This document shows, piece after piece, positions 1-11,200 of a stretch of 64,000 nt of DNA. Each line of letters opens with the position of its first letter. The stretch's first letter is position 1. Under the pieces are notes generated by a model. It was not told the DNA's origin. It saw only the letters and a program-made list of their open reading frames with translations, and made no database searches. Where the stretch lies: assembly GCA_942491935.1 (NCBI GenBank), contig CALOCZ010000056.1, positions 33,957 through 97,956 of the forward strand, read 5' to 3'. The DNA is from JAGTVG01 sp942491935 (GTDB taxonomy: Bacteria; Bacteroidota; Bacteroidia; Cytophagales; Cyclobacteriaceae). Made by a program: the position numbers and the translations under genes.

Positions 1-1
1 T

Positions 2-1573
2 GCCGAAGGAGGAAAACCAGAGAAATTACCAATCCCGGATGAAGAGAAGAATAAGGCAGAGGAATTGCATAACGAACTTGTTGAGAAAGCTGCTGAAAAT
101 GACGAAGCCCTCATGGAACTATATTTTGAGAAGGGCTCCCTTGATGAAAACGAATTAAGAAAAGGATTGAAAATAGGTATGCTTCGTCAGGAAGTATTTC
201 CGATATTCTGCCTTTCGGCAAAACAAAATATGGGTAGTGGTCGTCTGATGGGCTTTATCGATAATGTAGCCCCTTCAGCTTTGGAGGGAAAACCGGAAAA
301 AACAGTTGATGGAAAAGAAATTCAGTGCGATCCTAAAGCAAAAACCTCTCTCTTTGTTTTTAAAACAATTAATGAGCCATACCTGGGTAAAGTTACTTTC
401 TTTAAAGTTTGTACGGGAGAATTGAAAATAGGCTCTGAGCTTTACAATACAACTACAAGCACTTCTGAAAAGATCAATCAGTTGTTTATAATGGATGGCA
501 AAAATAGGACCAACGTGGATAAACTTGTTGCTGGTGATATTGGTGCTACTGTAAAGCTAAAAGACACAAATACCAATAACACTTTACATGTTAAAGAATT
601 TAAGGTTGAATACCAACCCATGGAGTTTCCAGAACCTAGAATTCAGACTGCCATACGTGCAATTGATAAAAATGATGAAGAGAAATTGAGTGAGGCTTTA
701 AGGGAGATAAACCAGGAAGATCCAACTTCTATTATCCAGTTTTCACGAGAATTAAAACAATTGATATGGTCAGGCCAGGGAGAATTGCATCTCGCAGTTA
801 CAGACTGGAAACTTAAGAAGATCTATGGAGTAGAAGCTGAAACATTTAAGCCAAGGATCCCTTATCGTGAAACCATTCAGAAGAGAGCTGATGCAAGTTA
901 CCGACACAAAAAACAATCGGGTGGAGCAGGTCAATTTGGCGAAGTATTTATGCGGATTGATCCTTATTATGAAGGAGCACCAGAGCCAACGGATTTGAAC
1001 CTGAGGAAAAAGGAAGAAATTGCTCTGGAAGGTGGAGGAAAGCTCGTATTTTACAATTGTATTGTAGGTGGTGTAATTGATCAAAGGTTTATTCCATCTA
1101 TACTCAAAGGGGTTATGGAAAAAATGGAAGAAGGCCCTCTGACTGGATCTTATGTGCGTGATGTTAGAGTATTTGTGTATGACGGTAAGATGCACCCAGT
1201 TGACTCAAATGATATTTCTTTTAAGATAGCAGGAGCTCAGGCTTTTAAAACTGCCTTTGTGGCGGCAAATCCTAAGATCCTCGAACCAATATATGATGTT
1301 GAAGTAATGGTACCTGAAGACCTTATGGGAGATGTTATGACCGACCTTCAATCAAGAAGGTCCATTATTATGGGAATGGATGCAGTTAACAATTATCAGG
1401 TAATTAAGGCAAAGACTCCTTTAGCAGAGATGTATAAATATACAACTACACTAAGATCTCTTACACAGGGCAAAGCAAGCTTTAAAGCCAGATTCTCAGA
1501 ATATTCCCCTGTACCACCTGATATTCAGCAGAAATTATATCAGGAACATCTGGCAGAAGAAGCAGAGAAATAA
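2..1573 (+). CDS. Elongation factor G-like GTPase, 3' part only
   Basis: This is the C-terminal part (523 residues) of an EF-G family protein, whose members drive ribosomal translocation or recycling using GTP. The frame is open back to the window edge, so the GTP-binding domain (G1 to G4 motifs) lies outside the window. What remains is the end of the G domain, domain II, domain III with a GQGELHL motif near position 775, domain IV with the conserved segment SGGAGQFGEV near position 915, and the C-terminal domain V. The sequence is more divergent than a housekeeping FusA, so it may be the second, EF-G2-like copy that many Bacteroidota carry. That subtype call is an inference. A hairpin terminator follows the stop codon. 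Confidence 0.9.
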   Translation, partial: AEGGKPEKLPIPDEEKNKAEELHNELVEKAAENDEALMELYFEKGSLDENELRKGLKIGMLRQEVFPIFCLSAKQNMGSGRLMGFIDNVAPSALEGKPEKTVDGKEIQCDPKAKTSLFVFKTINEPYLGKVTFFKVCTGELKIGSELYNTTTSTSEKINQLFIMDGKNRTNVDKLVAGDIGATVKLKDTNTNNTLHVKEFKVEYQPMEFPEPRIQTAIRAIDKNDEEKLSEALREINQEDPTSIIQFSRELKQLIWSGQGELHLAVTDWKLKKIYGVEAETFKPRIPYRETIQKRADASYRHKKQSGGAGQFGEVFMRIDPYYEGAPEPTDLNLRKKEEIALEGGGKLVFYNCIVGGVIDQRFIPSILKGVMEKMEEGPLTGSYVRDVRVFVYDGKMHPVDSNDISFKIAGAQAFKTAFVAANPKILEPIYDVEVMVPEDLMGDVMTDLQSRRSIIMGMDAVNNYQVIKAKTPLAEMYKYTTTLRSLTQGKASFKARFSEYSPVPPDIQQKLYQEHLAEEAEK

Positions 1574-1593
1574 ACTAATCTATAAGGAATTTT

Positions 1594-1645
1594 AAAAAAG
1601 ATCCCGTCTTTGTCTGTGTCAGATCAGACTGGCGGGATTTTCTAT
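1594..1645 (+). terminator. Rho-independent terminator after the EF-G-like gene
   Basis: An inverted repeat pairs AAAAgATCCCG near 1596 with CGGGATTTT near 1633, and an inner GTCT/AGAC pair adds to the stem. A T-rich tract follows on the plus strand and an A-rich tract precedes it. It could therefore also serve the convergent GH3 gene on the minus strand. Confidence 0.65.
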
Positions 1646-1729
1646 TTAATTTTAAAGGAAGTATTTTTTTAATATTACAGTTGCGCTATATCAAGTCCAT
1701 GTATTTTCAAGGGCTCACTATTTAATCCA

Positions 1730-3247
1730 CTATTTAATTAATGGCAGGATATCATCAAGATATACCCTTGTATTCGCCAGCCTTGGAACCTTATTTTGCC
1801 CACCCAGTTTGCCTCTTTTTTTCATCCAATAATAAAAAGTACCATCTTCTACAGCATGAATTAGGGGTTTATCCAGAGCTATATTTTTATACCTCTTTGC
1901 ATCATAATCACTATTGATCCGCCTTAAAGTCCTGTCTAATACTTCACCAAATTTATCAGGATTGTCAGGTAACTTCTTGAATTCAACAATCCACTCGTGT
2001 CCTCCCTTTTCACTTTGTCCGAAATACCTGGGCCCTGCTGTATAATCTCCAATGATAGCCCCCGTTTTAGCACAGGCGTTTGCTATGGCTTTTTCTGCAT
2101 TCTCAATTATTAGTTCTTCACCAAATGCATTGATAAAGTGCTTGGTGCGACCAGATATCTTAATCCTGAATGGGTATTTTGAGGTAAACCTGACAGTGTC
2201 TCCAATTTTATACCGCCATAATCCTGCATTGGTGGATATTACCATAGCGTAGTTTTTCCCAATCTCCACTTCCTCCAGTCCTATTACTTTAGGGTCATCC
2301 TTGCTGATATCTTCAAATGGAATGAATTCATAAAAAATTCCATAGTCTAGCATCAGCAATAGTTCATCTGATCTTTTTTTATCCTGAATACCGAAAAAGC
2401 CTTCTGATGCATTATATGTTTCCATATACCGCATATCATCCGATGGGATCAATTCTTTAAATAATTTTTTATACGGAAGAAAGGAAACAGCTCCATGAAC
2501 AAACAACTGAAGATTGGGCCAAACATCAAGAATATTGTCTGCTTTCTTCAAATCAAGAATCCTTTTAATTAATACGACAGTCCAGGTTGGAACGCCATAG
2601 ATGCTCGTTACATTTTCTTCAGAAGTAATTTCCGCCATTTTCTCAATTTTCTCTTCCCAATCACTCATTAGTGCGATATCAAGAGGTGGCGTTTTTCTTA
2701 ATTGGGACCAAAATGGTAGGTTTTTAATAATTACAGCAGATACATCTCCATAATAAGATTTCGAACTTTTATCAAACTGGTTGATTTGGTGGCTACCTCC
2801 TATGACCAATCCTTTCCCGGCATAGATCTTTGAGTCAGGATAATTATTCACATAAATTGAAATCATATCCTTCCCACCCTTAAAATGACAGTCTTCAAGA
2901 GCCTCACTGGTTACTGGTATATACTTGCTACTGCTGTTGGTAGTACCTGATGATTTGGCAAACCAGTTAACTTCTGATGGCCACAATATCTGTTGTTCAC
3001 CGTTAAGTATTCTTTCAATATAAGGATAGAGTACTTCATAATTCCTTACGGGTACTTTATTTCTGAAGTCACTTAGAGTTTTAATATTTGCAAAATCATG
3101 TTCTTTTCCAAAAACTGTATTTTTTGCAGTACTTATAAGATTTCCAAATACTTCCTGCTGGACCTCAAGGGGATACTTAAGGAAGAGATCAATTTGATGC
3201 ATTCTTTTTAGCATCACCCATGAAAAAATTGAATTAATAAGTTCCAT
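1730..3247 (-). CDS. GH3-family acyl-adenylate/acyl-acid amido synthetase-like protein
   Basis: The 505-residue protein belongs to the GH3 (auxin-responsive promoter) superfamily, whose plant members adenylate carboxylic acids and conjugate them to amino acids. The ATP-binding motif SSGTTNSSSKYIPV sits at residues 99-112. Later family landmarks include a YNASEGFFG segment and the WRYKIGDTVRF segment that resembles the adenylation A8 region. Bacteroidota commonly carry one such gene of about 500 residues, and its substrate is not established. It starts 7 bases after the lptB stop codon and is probably the last gene of the recJ-lptB-GH3 operon. The start is an ATG. Confidence 0.85.
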   Translation of the reverse strand: MELINSIFSWVMLKRMHQIDLFLKYPLEVQQEVFGNLISTAKNTVFGKEHDFANIKTLSDFRNKVPVRNYEVLYPYIERILNGEQQILWPSEVNWFAKSSGTTNSSSKYIPVTSEALEDCHFKGGKDMISIYVNNYPDSKIYAGKGLVIGGSHQINQFDKSSKSYYGDVSAVIIKNLPFWSQLRKTPPLDIALMSDWEEKIEKMAEITSEENVTSIYGVPTWTVVLIKRILDLKKADNILDVWPNLQLFVHGAVSFLPYKKLFKELIPSDDMRYMETYNASEGFFGIQDKKRSDELLLMLDYGIFYEFIPFEDISKDDPKVIGLEEVEIGKNYAMVISTNAGLWRYKIGDTVRFTSKYPFRIKISGRTKHFINAFGEELIIENAEKAIANACAKTGAIIGDYTAGPRYFGQSEKGGHEWIVEFKKLPDNPDKFGEVLDRTLRRINSDYDAKRYKNIALDKPLIHAVEDGTFYYWMKKRGKLGGQNKVPRLANTRVYLDDILPLIK

Positions 3248-3254
3248 AGTTCTG

Positions 3255-3992
3255 CTAAATCTTTCTTTTCAGCTCAAAATGCTTGCCCAGATATACTCTT
3301 CTCACCTGTTCGTCTTCAGCAAGTTCTTCCGCGCTACCTGATTTTAAGAGTTTACCTTCAAACATTAAATAAGCCCTATCTGTTATTGACAGGGTTTCAT
3401 TTACGTTATGGTCAGTTATAAGTATGCCAATATTTTTCCGTTTCAGCCTGGCAACTATTGATTGAATTTCCTCTACGGCAATAGGATCAACACCAGCAAA
3501 AGGTTCATCCAATAATACAAATTTTGGATCAACAGCCAGGGCTCTTGCTATTTCTGTTCTTCGTCTTTCTCCACCTGATAAAACCACTCCTTTGCTTTTT
3601 CTAACATGGTTAAGACTGAATTCATCCAGCAAGGCTTCCATTTTTTTATACTGTTCCTTTTTGGTCATTTTAGAAAGTTCCAGTACGGCCAGCAGATTTT
3701 CCTCAACAGTCAGGGACCTGAAAACTGATGGTTCCTGAGCGAGATAACCAATTCCCAATTTGGCCCTTTTGTACATTGCCAAAGAAGTTATATTCTCTTT
3801 TTCCAGAAAAATTTCTCCTGATAAAGGCTTTATCAAGCCAACGATCATATAAAAAGATGTGGTTTTGCCTGCTCCATTGGGTCCAAGAAGTCCAACTATC
3901 TCTCCTTGCTCTACCCTCAAGGTAACATCATTTACGACAGTCCTGCTTTTGTATTTTTTAACCAGGTTATCAGCCCTTAATACAAGTCCCAT
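3255..3992 (-). CDS. lptB: Lipopolysaccharide export ABC transporter ATPase LptB
   Basis: LptB is the cytoplasmic ATPase of the LptB2FG complex, which extracts lipopolysaccharide from the inner membrane and sends it to the outer membrane. The 245-residue protein has Walker A GPNGAGKTT (37-45), the Q-loop near 86, the signature LSGGERRR (138-145), and Walker B with its catalytic Glu in FVLLDEPFAGVDP (158-170). The family hallmark of reading directly from the signature into RRTEIARALA is present. Its ATG overlaps the recJ stop codon (TAATG), which suggests translational coupling. The length is normal for the family. Confidence 0.95.
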   Translation of the reverse strand: MGLVLRADNLVKKYKSRTVVNDVTLRVEQGEIVGLLGPNGAGKTTSFYMIVGLIKPLSGEIFLEKENITSLAMYKRAKLGIGYLAQEPSVFRSLTVEENLLAVLELSKMTKKEQYKKMEALLDEFSLNHVRKSKGVVLSGGERRRTEIARALAVDPKFVLLDEPFAGVDPIAVEEIQSIVARLKRKNIGILITDHNVNETLSITDRAYLMFEGKLLKSGSAEELAEDEQVRRVYLGKHFELKRKI

Positions 3993-5695
3993 TAGTCAAA
4001 TTTTATATCCTTAGCAATAAATTGTATGGAGTTTTGATCCAGATAATTGTTCTCTTCAATTGCATAGGCCATTTTAAATCGCATACCACTGTTAATTAAC
4101 TCAAAATATGGCGCTAATCCAAAACCAATTGTTTCAAATACAGTATCTGATCCCTCCTGATGTACATAAAACTTTAAATGCTCTTCCTTCAGTATTCGCG
4201 GGCGATTGGTGACAAATAGATTTTCAGAGACGAAGAGGGGTTGTAAATTGGCCGGGCCAAAAGGGGCCATTTGTTTAAGAATATCAAGGAATTTTGGTGA
4301 GACTAAATCAATTGATATTACCTGATCAATATCTAAATGTGGTATTAATTGTTCATCCGTTATCTTTTCTTCAACTATCTTTTCAAACCTCTTCTGAAAT
4401 GAAGCAATTTTATCAACATCCATGGTTAATCCTGCTGCATACATATGTCCTCCATATTGATCTAAAAGGTCTGAACATTGGGCGATGGCTTCATAAACAT
4501 CAAAACCATCTACTGACCTGGCAGATCCTGTTGCCTTATTTTTTGACTTCGTTAGTATTATTGTTGGCCGGTAATATTTATCAATACACCTAGATGCTAC
4601 GATCCCAATCACTCCTTTATGCCAGTCACTTTTAAACAAAACAGTTGACTTTGCATTTTTAAGCTTTTCATCATTTTCAATCATTTTCAGGGCTTCCTGA
4701 GTAATATTTGAATCAAAGCTTCTCCGTTCGATATTATTACTGTTAATTTCCAGGGCCGTATGCTCAGCTTCCTTGTATGAATCAGAAATTAGCAGCTCAA
4801 CAGCCAAACCGGCATGGGTCATTCTACCTGCTGCATTAATTCTGGGTCCTATACCAAAAACTATCCCTGAAATTGTAACTTTCCCCCTAAGACCGGCAAC
4901 ATCGATCAATGCCTTCAACCCAGGCCTCGGATTACTATTCAATTTTTCCAAACCAAAATAAGAGAAAATCCGATTTTCCCCATTAACTGGAACGATATCA
5001 GAGGCAATACTTACTGCCAGGAAATCCAGATACTCAAATAATTCAGAATCATCAAGTTTATTATATATCGCAAATCCTTGAAGAAATTTAAATCCAACGC
5101 CACAACCTGAAAGGTCTTTATAAGGATACCTGCATTCCTTTCTTTTCGGATCAAGAATGGCATATGCTTCAGGTAAGGTTGGGCCAGGAAGATGGTGGTC
5201 GCAGATAATCAGGTCAATGCCCTTTACATTGGCCAACTTGGTCATTTCAACAGCCTTAATGCCACAATCCAGGCTGATAATCAGGTTAATGTTATTTTTA
5301 TCAGCCCACTCAATTCCCTTCTTTGAAATTCCGTACCCCTCGCCATACCGGTCAGGTATATAATAATGAACATTTGAATATATCTTTTTCAGATAGCTGA
5401 AAACTAATGCAACGGATGTTGTTCCATCTACATCATAATCCCCATATATCAGAATATTCTCTCCATTGTGTATTGCACGGTTGAGCCTTTCAATGGCAAT
5501 ATCCATATCTTCCATAAGAAAAGGATCGTGCAGGCTTTTTAGAGACGGGCGAAAGTAATATTTGGCTTTTTTATATGTATCAATACCTCGTTGGATCAAT
5601 ATGGAAGATAATACCGGATTGACATTAATTTCATTGGAAAGTTCTTCAACTTTTCCATTTTCCGGTATATTTTTTATAACCCATCTTTGATCCAT
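3992..5695 (-). CDS. recJ: Single-stranded-DNA-specific exonuclease RecJ
   Basis: RecJ is a 5'-3' single-strand DNA exonuclease used in recombination and mismatch repair. The 567-residue protein has the DHH-family metal-binding motifs DYDVDG (86-91) and DHH (166-168). A downstream DHHA1 domain has GSARSVDGFDVYEAI and GGHMYAAGLTM, and a C-terminal OB-fold follows. The size matches Bacteroidota RecJ. It is the first gene of the minus-strand recJ-lptB-GH3 group and overlaps lptB by one base. Confidence 0.95.
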   Translation of the reverse strand: MDQRWVIKNIPENGKVEELSNEINVNPVLSSILIQRGIDTYKKAKYYFRPSLKSLHDPFLMEDMDIAIERLNRAIHNGENILIYGDYDVDGTTSVALVFSYLKKIYSNVHYYIPDRYGEGYGISKKGIEWADKNNINLIISLDCGIKAVEMTKLANVKGIDLIICDHHLPGPTLPEAYAILDPKRKECRYPYKDLSGCGVGFKFLQGFAIYNKLDDSELFEYLDFLAVSIASDIVPVNGENRIFSYFGLEKLNSNPRPGLKALIDVAGLRGKVTISGIVFGIGPRINAAGRMTHAGLAVELLISDSYKEAEHTALEINSNNIERRSFDSNITQEALKMIENDEKLKNAKSTVLFKSDWHKGVIGIVASRCIDKYYRPTIILTKSKNKATGSARSVDGFDVYEAIAQCSDLLDQYGGHMYAAGLTMDVDKIASFQKRFEKIVEEKITDEQLIPHLDIDQVISIDLVSPKFLDILKQMAPFGPANLQPLFVSENLFVTNRPRILKEEHLKFYVHQEGSDTVFETIGFGLAPYFELINSGMRFKMAYAIEENNYLDQNSIQFIAKDIKFD

Positions 5696-5806
5696 CTTAA
5701 TTGTAAAAATAGATATTTAGGATCACATTATAACTGATTGATCCTATTATATATTTTAGGGGGGATTTCGCAACTGACAAACACTTTTTCAGAACAATAA
5801 GTGAAT

Positions 5807-8167
5807 TTATTCTTCCTGCTTAACAGGTAAGGAGATTTTGAAAGTGGTACCTACTCCCAATTCACTATCAACATCAATCCTTCCATTGTGTTCCTGAATA
5901 ATTCCATAAGATATGGATAGGCCTAATCCTGTGCCTTGGCCTACCTCCTTAGTTGTATAAAATGGATCAAAAATATTGTCCAATTTATCTTTTGGAATGC
6001 CCTTTCCCGTATCTGAAATAATAATTACTGCTTCTTTTTTATATAATTCCGTTTTTACAGATATTGTTCCGTGGCCATCAATAGCCTGAATTGCATTGCT
6101 AAAGATGTTCATTAGAACCTGACTCAATTGACCGGGATAACATTCCACATAAGTTAAATTCGAGTCATATGATTTGGTGATCTCAATTCGGTCTTTATAC
6201 TGGTTTCTTAATAAAACCAGTGAAGAATCAATCATTTCAGATAATTTTACCTCCTGTAGTTTGTGTTTATCGAGTCTGCTGAAATTTCTAAGTCCCAATA
6301 CTATTTCTTTTGTGCGTTCAGCTCCATCACTTATACCATCTAATATTGTGTTTAGTTCTTTTATCAGGTACTCAATATCGTATTTTTCTTCCAGTTGTCT
6401 GGCTTTTTTAAGACTTGAAGGTTTCGATTCAGGATCATTCAATTTCCTGTATTCGTTCAGGATCTCCATGATCTCCTTAATGTTTAACTTTAAGGGACTT
6501 AGATTAGAGCTTATGAAATTTATCGGATTGTTTATTTCATGAGCTATTCCTGCAGTTAATTGTCCCAAAGAGGCCATTTTTTCTGATTCCACAAGTTTAC
6601 TCTGAGTCACTCTCAATTTTTCAAGTGCGGATTCCACGGCCTGATTTTTTGATTTAAGTTCTTGGTTGATATTGAGAATGGATTCTTTTTGTTGTTTTAA
6701 AATCTTGTTGTCCTTTTTCTTCGCGAAATATCCAAAAACAATAAGAATCAAAAGAAAGGCAAGGAAGATAAATATCAAGGCCAATAGTTTTCGCTTTTGT
6801 GACTCCTTTTCCAAGGCCTTTTCGGTTTTATATAACTCTATTTCTTTTAGATATCTTTCGATTTTGATTCTAAGGTTTTCAAGAGTAAGTTCCTCAATCT
6901 CTTCATCCATAACCATAAGGATCATACGACTTGCTCTATTAGTAGCATTTTGTTCCAGCCTGTTTAATTCAATATTTCTGGCAGTATTTAAACTGGAAAT
7001 CGAATCCTTCAAATCAGAATACAATCCGTAGTATATGAGGCCATTTTTAAAATCATCCGACTCCTGATAAATATCAGACAATGTTTTATAACAGTCCATG
7101 AGAATGGAAATATCTCCACTTGATTCCCCGTTATAAACCGATTTCCTGGAATAATCTAAAGCTTTGGATATATTAGCCTGCTTCAAATAAACTTCTGCTA
7201 TAAGGTTCTGGATCCTGGCTAATTTATCTGGTTGCTGTTTTTCGAGGTAGTATGCTTCAACTTTCGAGAGTGTATCCACTGAAATCGAATTCTGATCAAG
7301 GGCACTATATGCGATCCCAATATTTGTAAGGATATTTATCCTCACAGAATCAGGGAGTTCAAACTGGGAACTAGCTTCAAGTGATTCCAAAAAAATGGAT
7401 AGTGCCAAATTATAATCACCATTTGTCGCATGATTATATGCTATATCATTTTGTGTCATAATAACTGATTTGTGGTCCCCCTGGCGTTTATATATATCCA
7501 GGATCTCAAGATTCGTGCGCAGCATTTTGTTGGTTTCTCCCAGATTATCATAAACCTCTACCAATCTTTGTAAATGAGGGATTATATCCTTTCCTGTGCC
7601 AGTTTTCCTTAGAATTTGGACAGCAGCATTCGTAGTGCTGTCTGCCATCTCAAAATTCTCCAGAATGATATATAAATCACTTTGTCTGGTAAGCGATTCT
7701 ACAAGTTTTGCTTCGTTGCCACAAGATTTAAAATTTGTGCCTGCATGAGAAAAATATCCAATGGCCTTTTTATAGATTTTATATTTTGCATAATCTTCCC
7801 CTAAAGCAAAATAGGATATAGCCAGTTGATCAATAACTTCATTATTTCCAAGTATTCTTATGAGTGTGTAATAGTTTTTTAGGGTATTATCAAAATCCTC
7901 TTGTTTCTCATAAATCCTCGCCAGCTGAATTCTTGAAGCTGTCATAAGTTCCCAATACTTTGCTTTTTGTGCAGCATCAGATAACTTAGACAGGCTTGCT
8001 ATTGCTGAATCTATCTGATTATTTTGAATATAGAGTTTTGATTTTTGAAATTCCAGATTTAGGGCTGCGGTATCCAACTCATTACCATACACCTGGATAT
8101 TCAGCAATATGAAAAAACTCAGGATAATTCGAATAATGCCTTTAATGGAAATAATAAAACGGCTCAA
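5807..8167 (-). CDS. TPR-containing membrane sensor histidine kinase
   Basis: The 786-residue protein is a membrane-bound sensor kinase for an unidentified response regulator. An N-terminal hydrophobic segment (about residues 8-28) precedes a long helical region with TPR motifs (about 35-440). A coiled coil and a transmembrane helix (about 460-479) follow, then the HisKA domain with phospho-acceptor His543 in GIAHEINNPINF. The HATPase domain has the G1 and G2 boxes DTGKGIP and GTGLGLSISYGII. The input TPR domain should face the periplasm. The reading frame starts with TTG, and no in-frame ATG precedes the signal segment. No response regulator gene lies next to it. Confidence 0.88.
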   Translation of the reverse strand: MSRFIISIKGIIRIILSFFILLNIQVYGNELDTAALNLEFQKSKLYIQNNQIDSAIASLSKLSDAAQKAKYWELMTASRIQLARIYEKQEDFDNTLKNYYTLIRILGNNEVIDQLAISYFALGEDYAKYKIYKKAIGYFSHAGTNFKSCGNEAKLVESLTRQSDLYIILENFEMADSTTNAAVQILRKTGTGKDIIPHLQRLVEVYDNLGETNKMLRTNLEILDIYKRQGDHKSVIMTQNDIAYNHATNGDYNLALSIFLESLEASSQFELPDSVRINILTNIGIAYSALDQNSISVDTLSKVEAYYLEKQQPDKLARIQNLIAEVYLKQANISKALDYSRKSVYNGESSGDISILMDCYKTLSDIYQESDDFKNGLIYYGLYSDLKDSISSLNTARNIELNRLEQNATNRASRMILMVMDEEIEELTLENLRIKIERYLKEIELYKTEKALEKESQKRKLLALIFIFLAFLLILIVFGYFAKKKDNKILKQQKESILNINQELKSKNQAVESALEKLRVTQSKLVESEKMASLGQLTAGIAHEINNPINFISSNLSPLKLNIKEIMEILNEYRKLNDPESKPSSLKKARQLEEKYDIEYLIKELNTILDGISDGAERTKEIVLGLRNFSRLDKHKLQEVKLSEMIDSSLVLLRNQYKDRIEITKSYDSNLTYVECYPGQLSQVLMNIFSNAIQAIDGHGTISVKTELYKKEAVIIISDTGKGIPKDKLDNIFDPFYTTKEVGQGTGLGLSISYGIIQEHNGRIDVDSELGVGTTFKISLPVKQEE

Positions 8168-8260
8168 TGCAAATATGATTTATCTTTATAAAGTTAAACC
8201 ATTTTGAAATTAATAAAACAAACAGCGATAGTATATATATGCTGGCTTAATATTAGTCAA

Positions 8261-11200
8261 TTAAAACCCATCATCCTCTTCCTCTTCCACTTCTTCCGGA
8301 ATAGTAAATCCATCATCTGTTTCCTCTTCTTTATCCTCTTCAAATATAGGTAGGATATCCTGAGAAGGAGCAAATTCTATTTCATAGGGTTCGTCTATGT
8401 TAAAATATGTAAGACGGAAGTTATCCACAAATTTCAAGGCATCGCTCAATTCGCCATCCAGGAAAAAATATTCTCCAAAATTTGCTTTGGAAGCATTTGT
8501 TTTATCTGCGATCTCGTTAAGATAATCTTCATTTGAAGAAGAGGTAATCATTCTATTATCCTCGAAATTGAAATAATACCATGTCCTGGGTGAAAATTGT
8601 AAAAATAGATTTATGACATCTCCATTATCATTTTTCTTGATTTCAAGAAAGCCATCCACCGAAGCGTTGATATCATCCTGTAATATATTTCCCAGACCAA
8701 TTTTTCCTACGCTATACCAGGCCTTTTCCTCTTTCGACCATCTAAGATTTACATCCGAAAGCACCAGGGTTTTTAATAATTTAGAAGAAATTGACAAAAG
8801 GCTTATATACTCTTGAAGGGATCGTTGTTCATATTCCAGGGTTGCTCGTTCACCAATTATTTCTGATACTTTATAAAGTGTATTGGGATCATCACTGTAA
8901 GCCATCTCAAGTCCCAGAACATCAACAATTTCGATCATTTCCTGGCTGATTAAAGACATTGCTTGAGTAGGAATCTTAAAATCCAGGGTGAAGAATCCAT
9001 TCAACTGGTAGATTTCTTCATTAATGTTCCCGAAACCTATGGCCGCCCCGGTAACCTCAAGGTCCTCGGTTAATATATTAAGATCAACCGGCCCTTCAAA
9101 CTGGATATCTCCTGTATTGACGTTCAGATTAAATATCCTTCCGTTATATGAGTCACCACTTATCTTGAGGGAATCTTCAATACGGTATGTTGTAGAGTCC
9201 GGATCATAAGAAAGCATACCATGTGGAACGAAAAATGCTTTATCAAGGAAAGATCGTTTTGGACTTACAAATGAATAGTACAACCTGTCATCCTCATCAT
9301 AATAGAGTCCGGCAGTTAACTCTGTATCATCTTCAGTTACAGCATTATTAAAGTCAAATATAACTTCCTGAGATTCACCACTATTCTGGTATTTTATCCA
9401 GATGTCATCATAATCACCCGTAGTATATTGTAATTTGACATAACCATCTAATTTAAAAGCTGGATCCGGTGCATACATAATGGCTTCCCCTTTATAGGAC
9501 ATACCCGGAGAAATGACCACACCATCATCTTCGTAAACGTAACCAGTAGCTTGAGTATGTAAATCAGAATCCCTGTTTTTGCTGTTTTCCGCAACAAGGT
9601 AAAACTCATCGATCTGGATGGCAAAGGTATCATTAACAGCATTCACATAACGATAGGTTGCATGTCCCTCAAACTTATTTCTTGAAATGATATCGATCGT
9701 ACCATTATAGAGCTGATGATACTCATTAAGCGTATCAATTACGATATTAGTATTATACAGGGTTCCTATTTTAGAATTTTCGAGTACCAGGACTTCATTG
9801 TTTTCGGGTGTTATTTTAGCGTCAGCTACATTAATATAAGGAATACCAGATACCAGTAATTCTAATTTATCTATATCGTAAACAGCATTGGCTGCATTAA
9901 AGACAAGAGAATCCAGATCTTCCCGGGTCGAATAGAAATAGGAGTTTTCAATGTTAACTTCCGGAGGTTTCTGCATTTCTACTTTTCTTTCATCCATATT
10001 CCATCGTGCATTTGAAATGGAAGTTTTAAATTGTGCATATGGGAAATTTATTGCAGCCACTCCTTCAATTTCAGGTCCTATATCCGCATAATTGTTAACC
10101 AGGTTAAAATCCAGTTTTATATCATCGCCAGCCAGCGCTGGTTTCTCCGTATTATCAGAGTTAATAGTAAATGTAGCATGCCTGGCTCCAAACCTGGTTT
10201 CATTAAATGAGAACTCATCTGAAATTGCTTCAGCGCCCCGGGTCAACAGCGTGCCTTTACCAAATCCTCCTGTGGCACTTACAGTAAACAAACCATTTAG
10301 GGTCGCTGTATTGTCGTATAATGTGAAAGGCAGATTCTGGTTCCATACATACATGCTGTCTTTCAATGGCAACCATTTAAGCCTAACACTGTCGACTTGT
10401 ACATCCGGAAAGCTGCCTCCGTCGAACTCGCCCTTCTCAACATTAAATGCACTGGCATCACCTGTTAAAGAGTCAAGATAAAAAGTAAAATTATCTGAGC
10501 TCATAGATGTAGACATATATTTAATATATCCCTCAGATTTTAAACCCTGTCGATTTATCGCTAGTTTATTATAGATCCTTCCAGATCCTCCATAAAGTTC
10601 ATATCCTTCAGGAGCAATATTGTGCTCAAATCCGAGGGTATTATCGTCGCGTATATGCAGTGTTTCCTCGAAGGGGGGTAAAATTCCTTCAGCTACGAAA
10701 GTACCGTTGAATCCAATCGCCGACGGATCACTATCGCTCAGGCTATCGATCTCGAAGGGTGGAATTATAAAATATATCGATTCATCATAAGCTCCATTAA
10801 GGATAGTCGGGCTATTAAAATAAACAATAGCTCCTTTATCAGCCTGAAATTTAGGATAATTTGGATAGTGTCTTTGGCCGGATTTGTTCTCTGGGCGGTT
10901 GATATAAAGTCTCCCGGTTGATTGCTGTAAATCCTCACTAAGACCAGCAAGGGCTTCATCAGCTGTGGAGTCGGCCGAAACAAGTTTATTTCCTACCCTT
11001 CTCCTCATTCCGGTCTCTGGATCTTCAATATAAAACCTGATGGAGTCAATATAATTCAGATCTACCAGGAAGCTGTCATAATCAAAAAGGAAATCTCGGC
11101 CAATAAATTCAAAATTCCCGGCAAACATCTGCCCGTTAAACTCAAGGTCCCTGTTACTCTTTAAAGTAATCTCTTTCTTCTCCGGAATAATAAAGACATC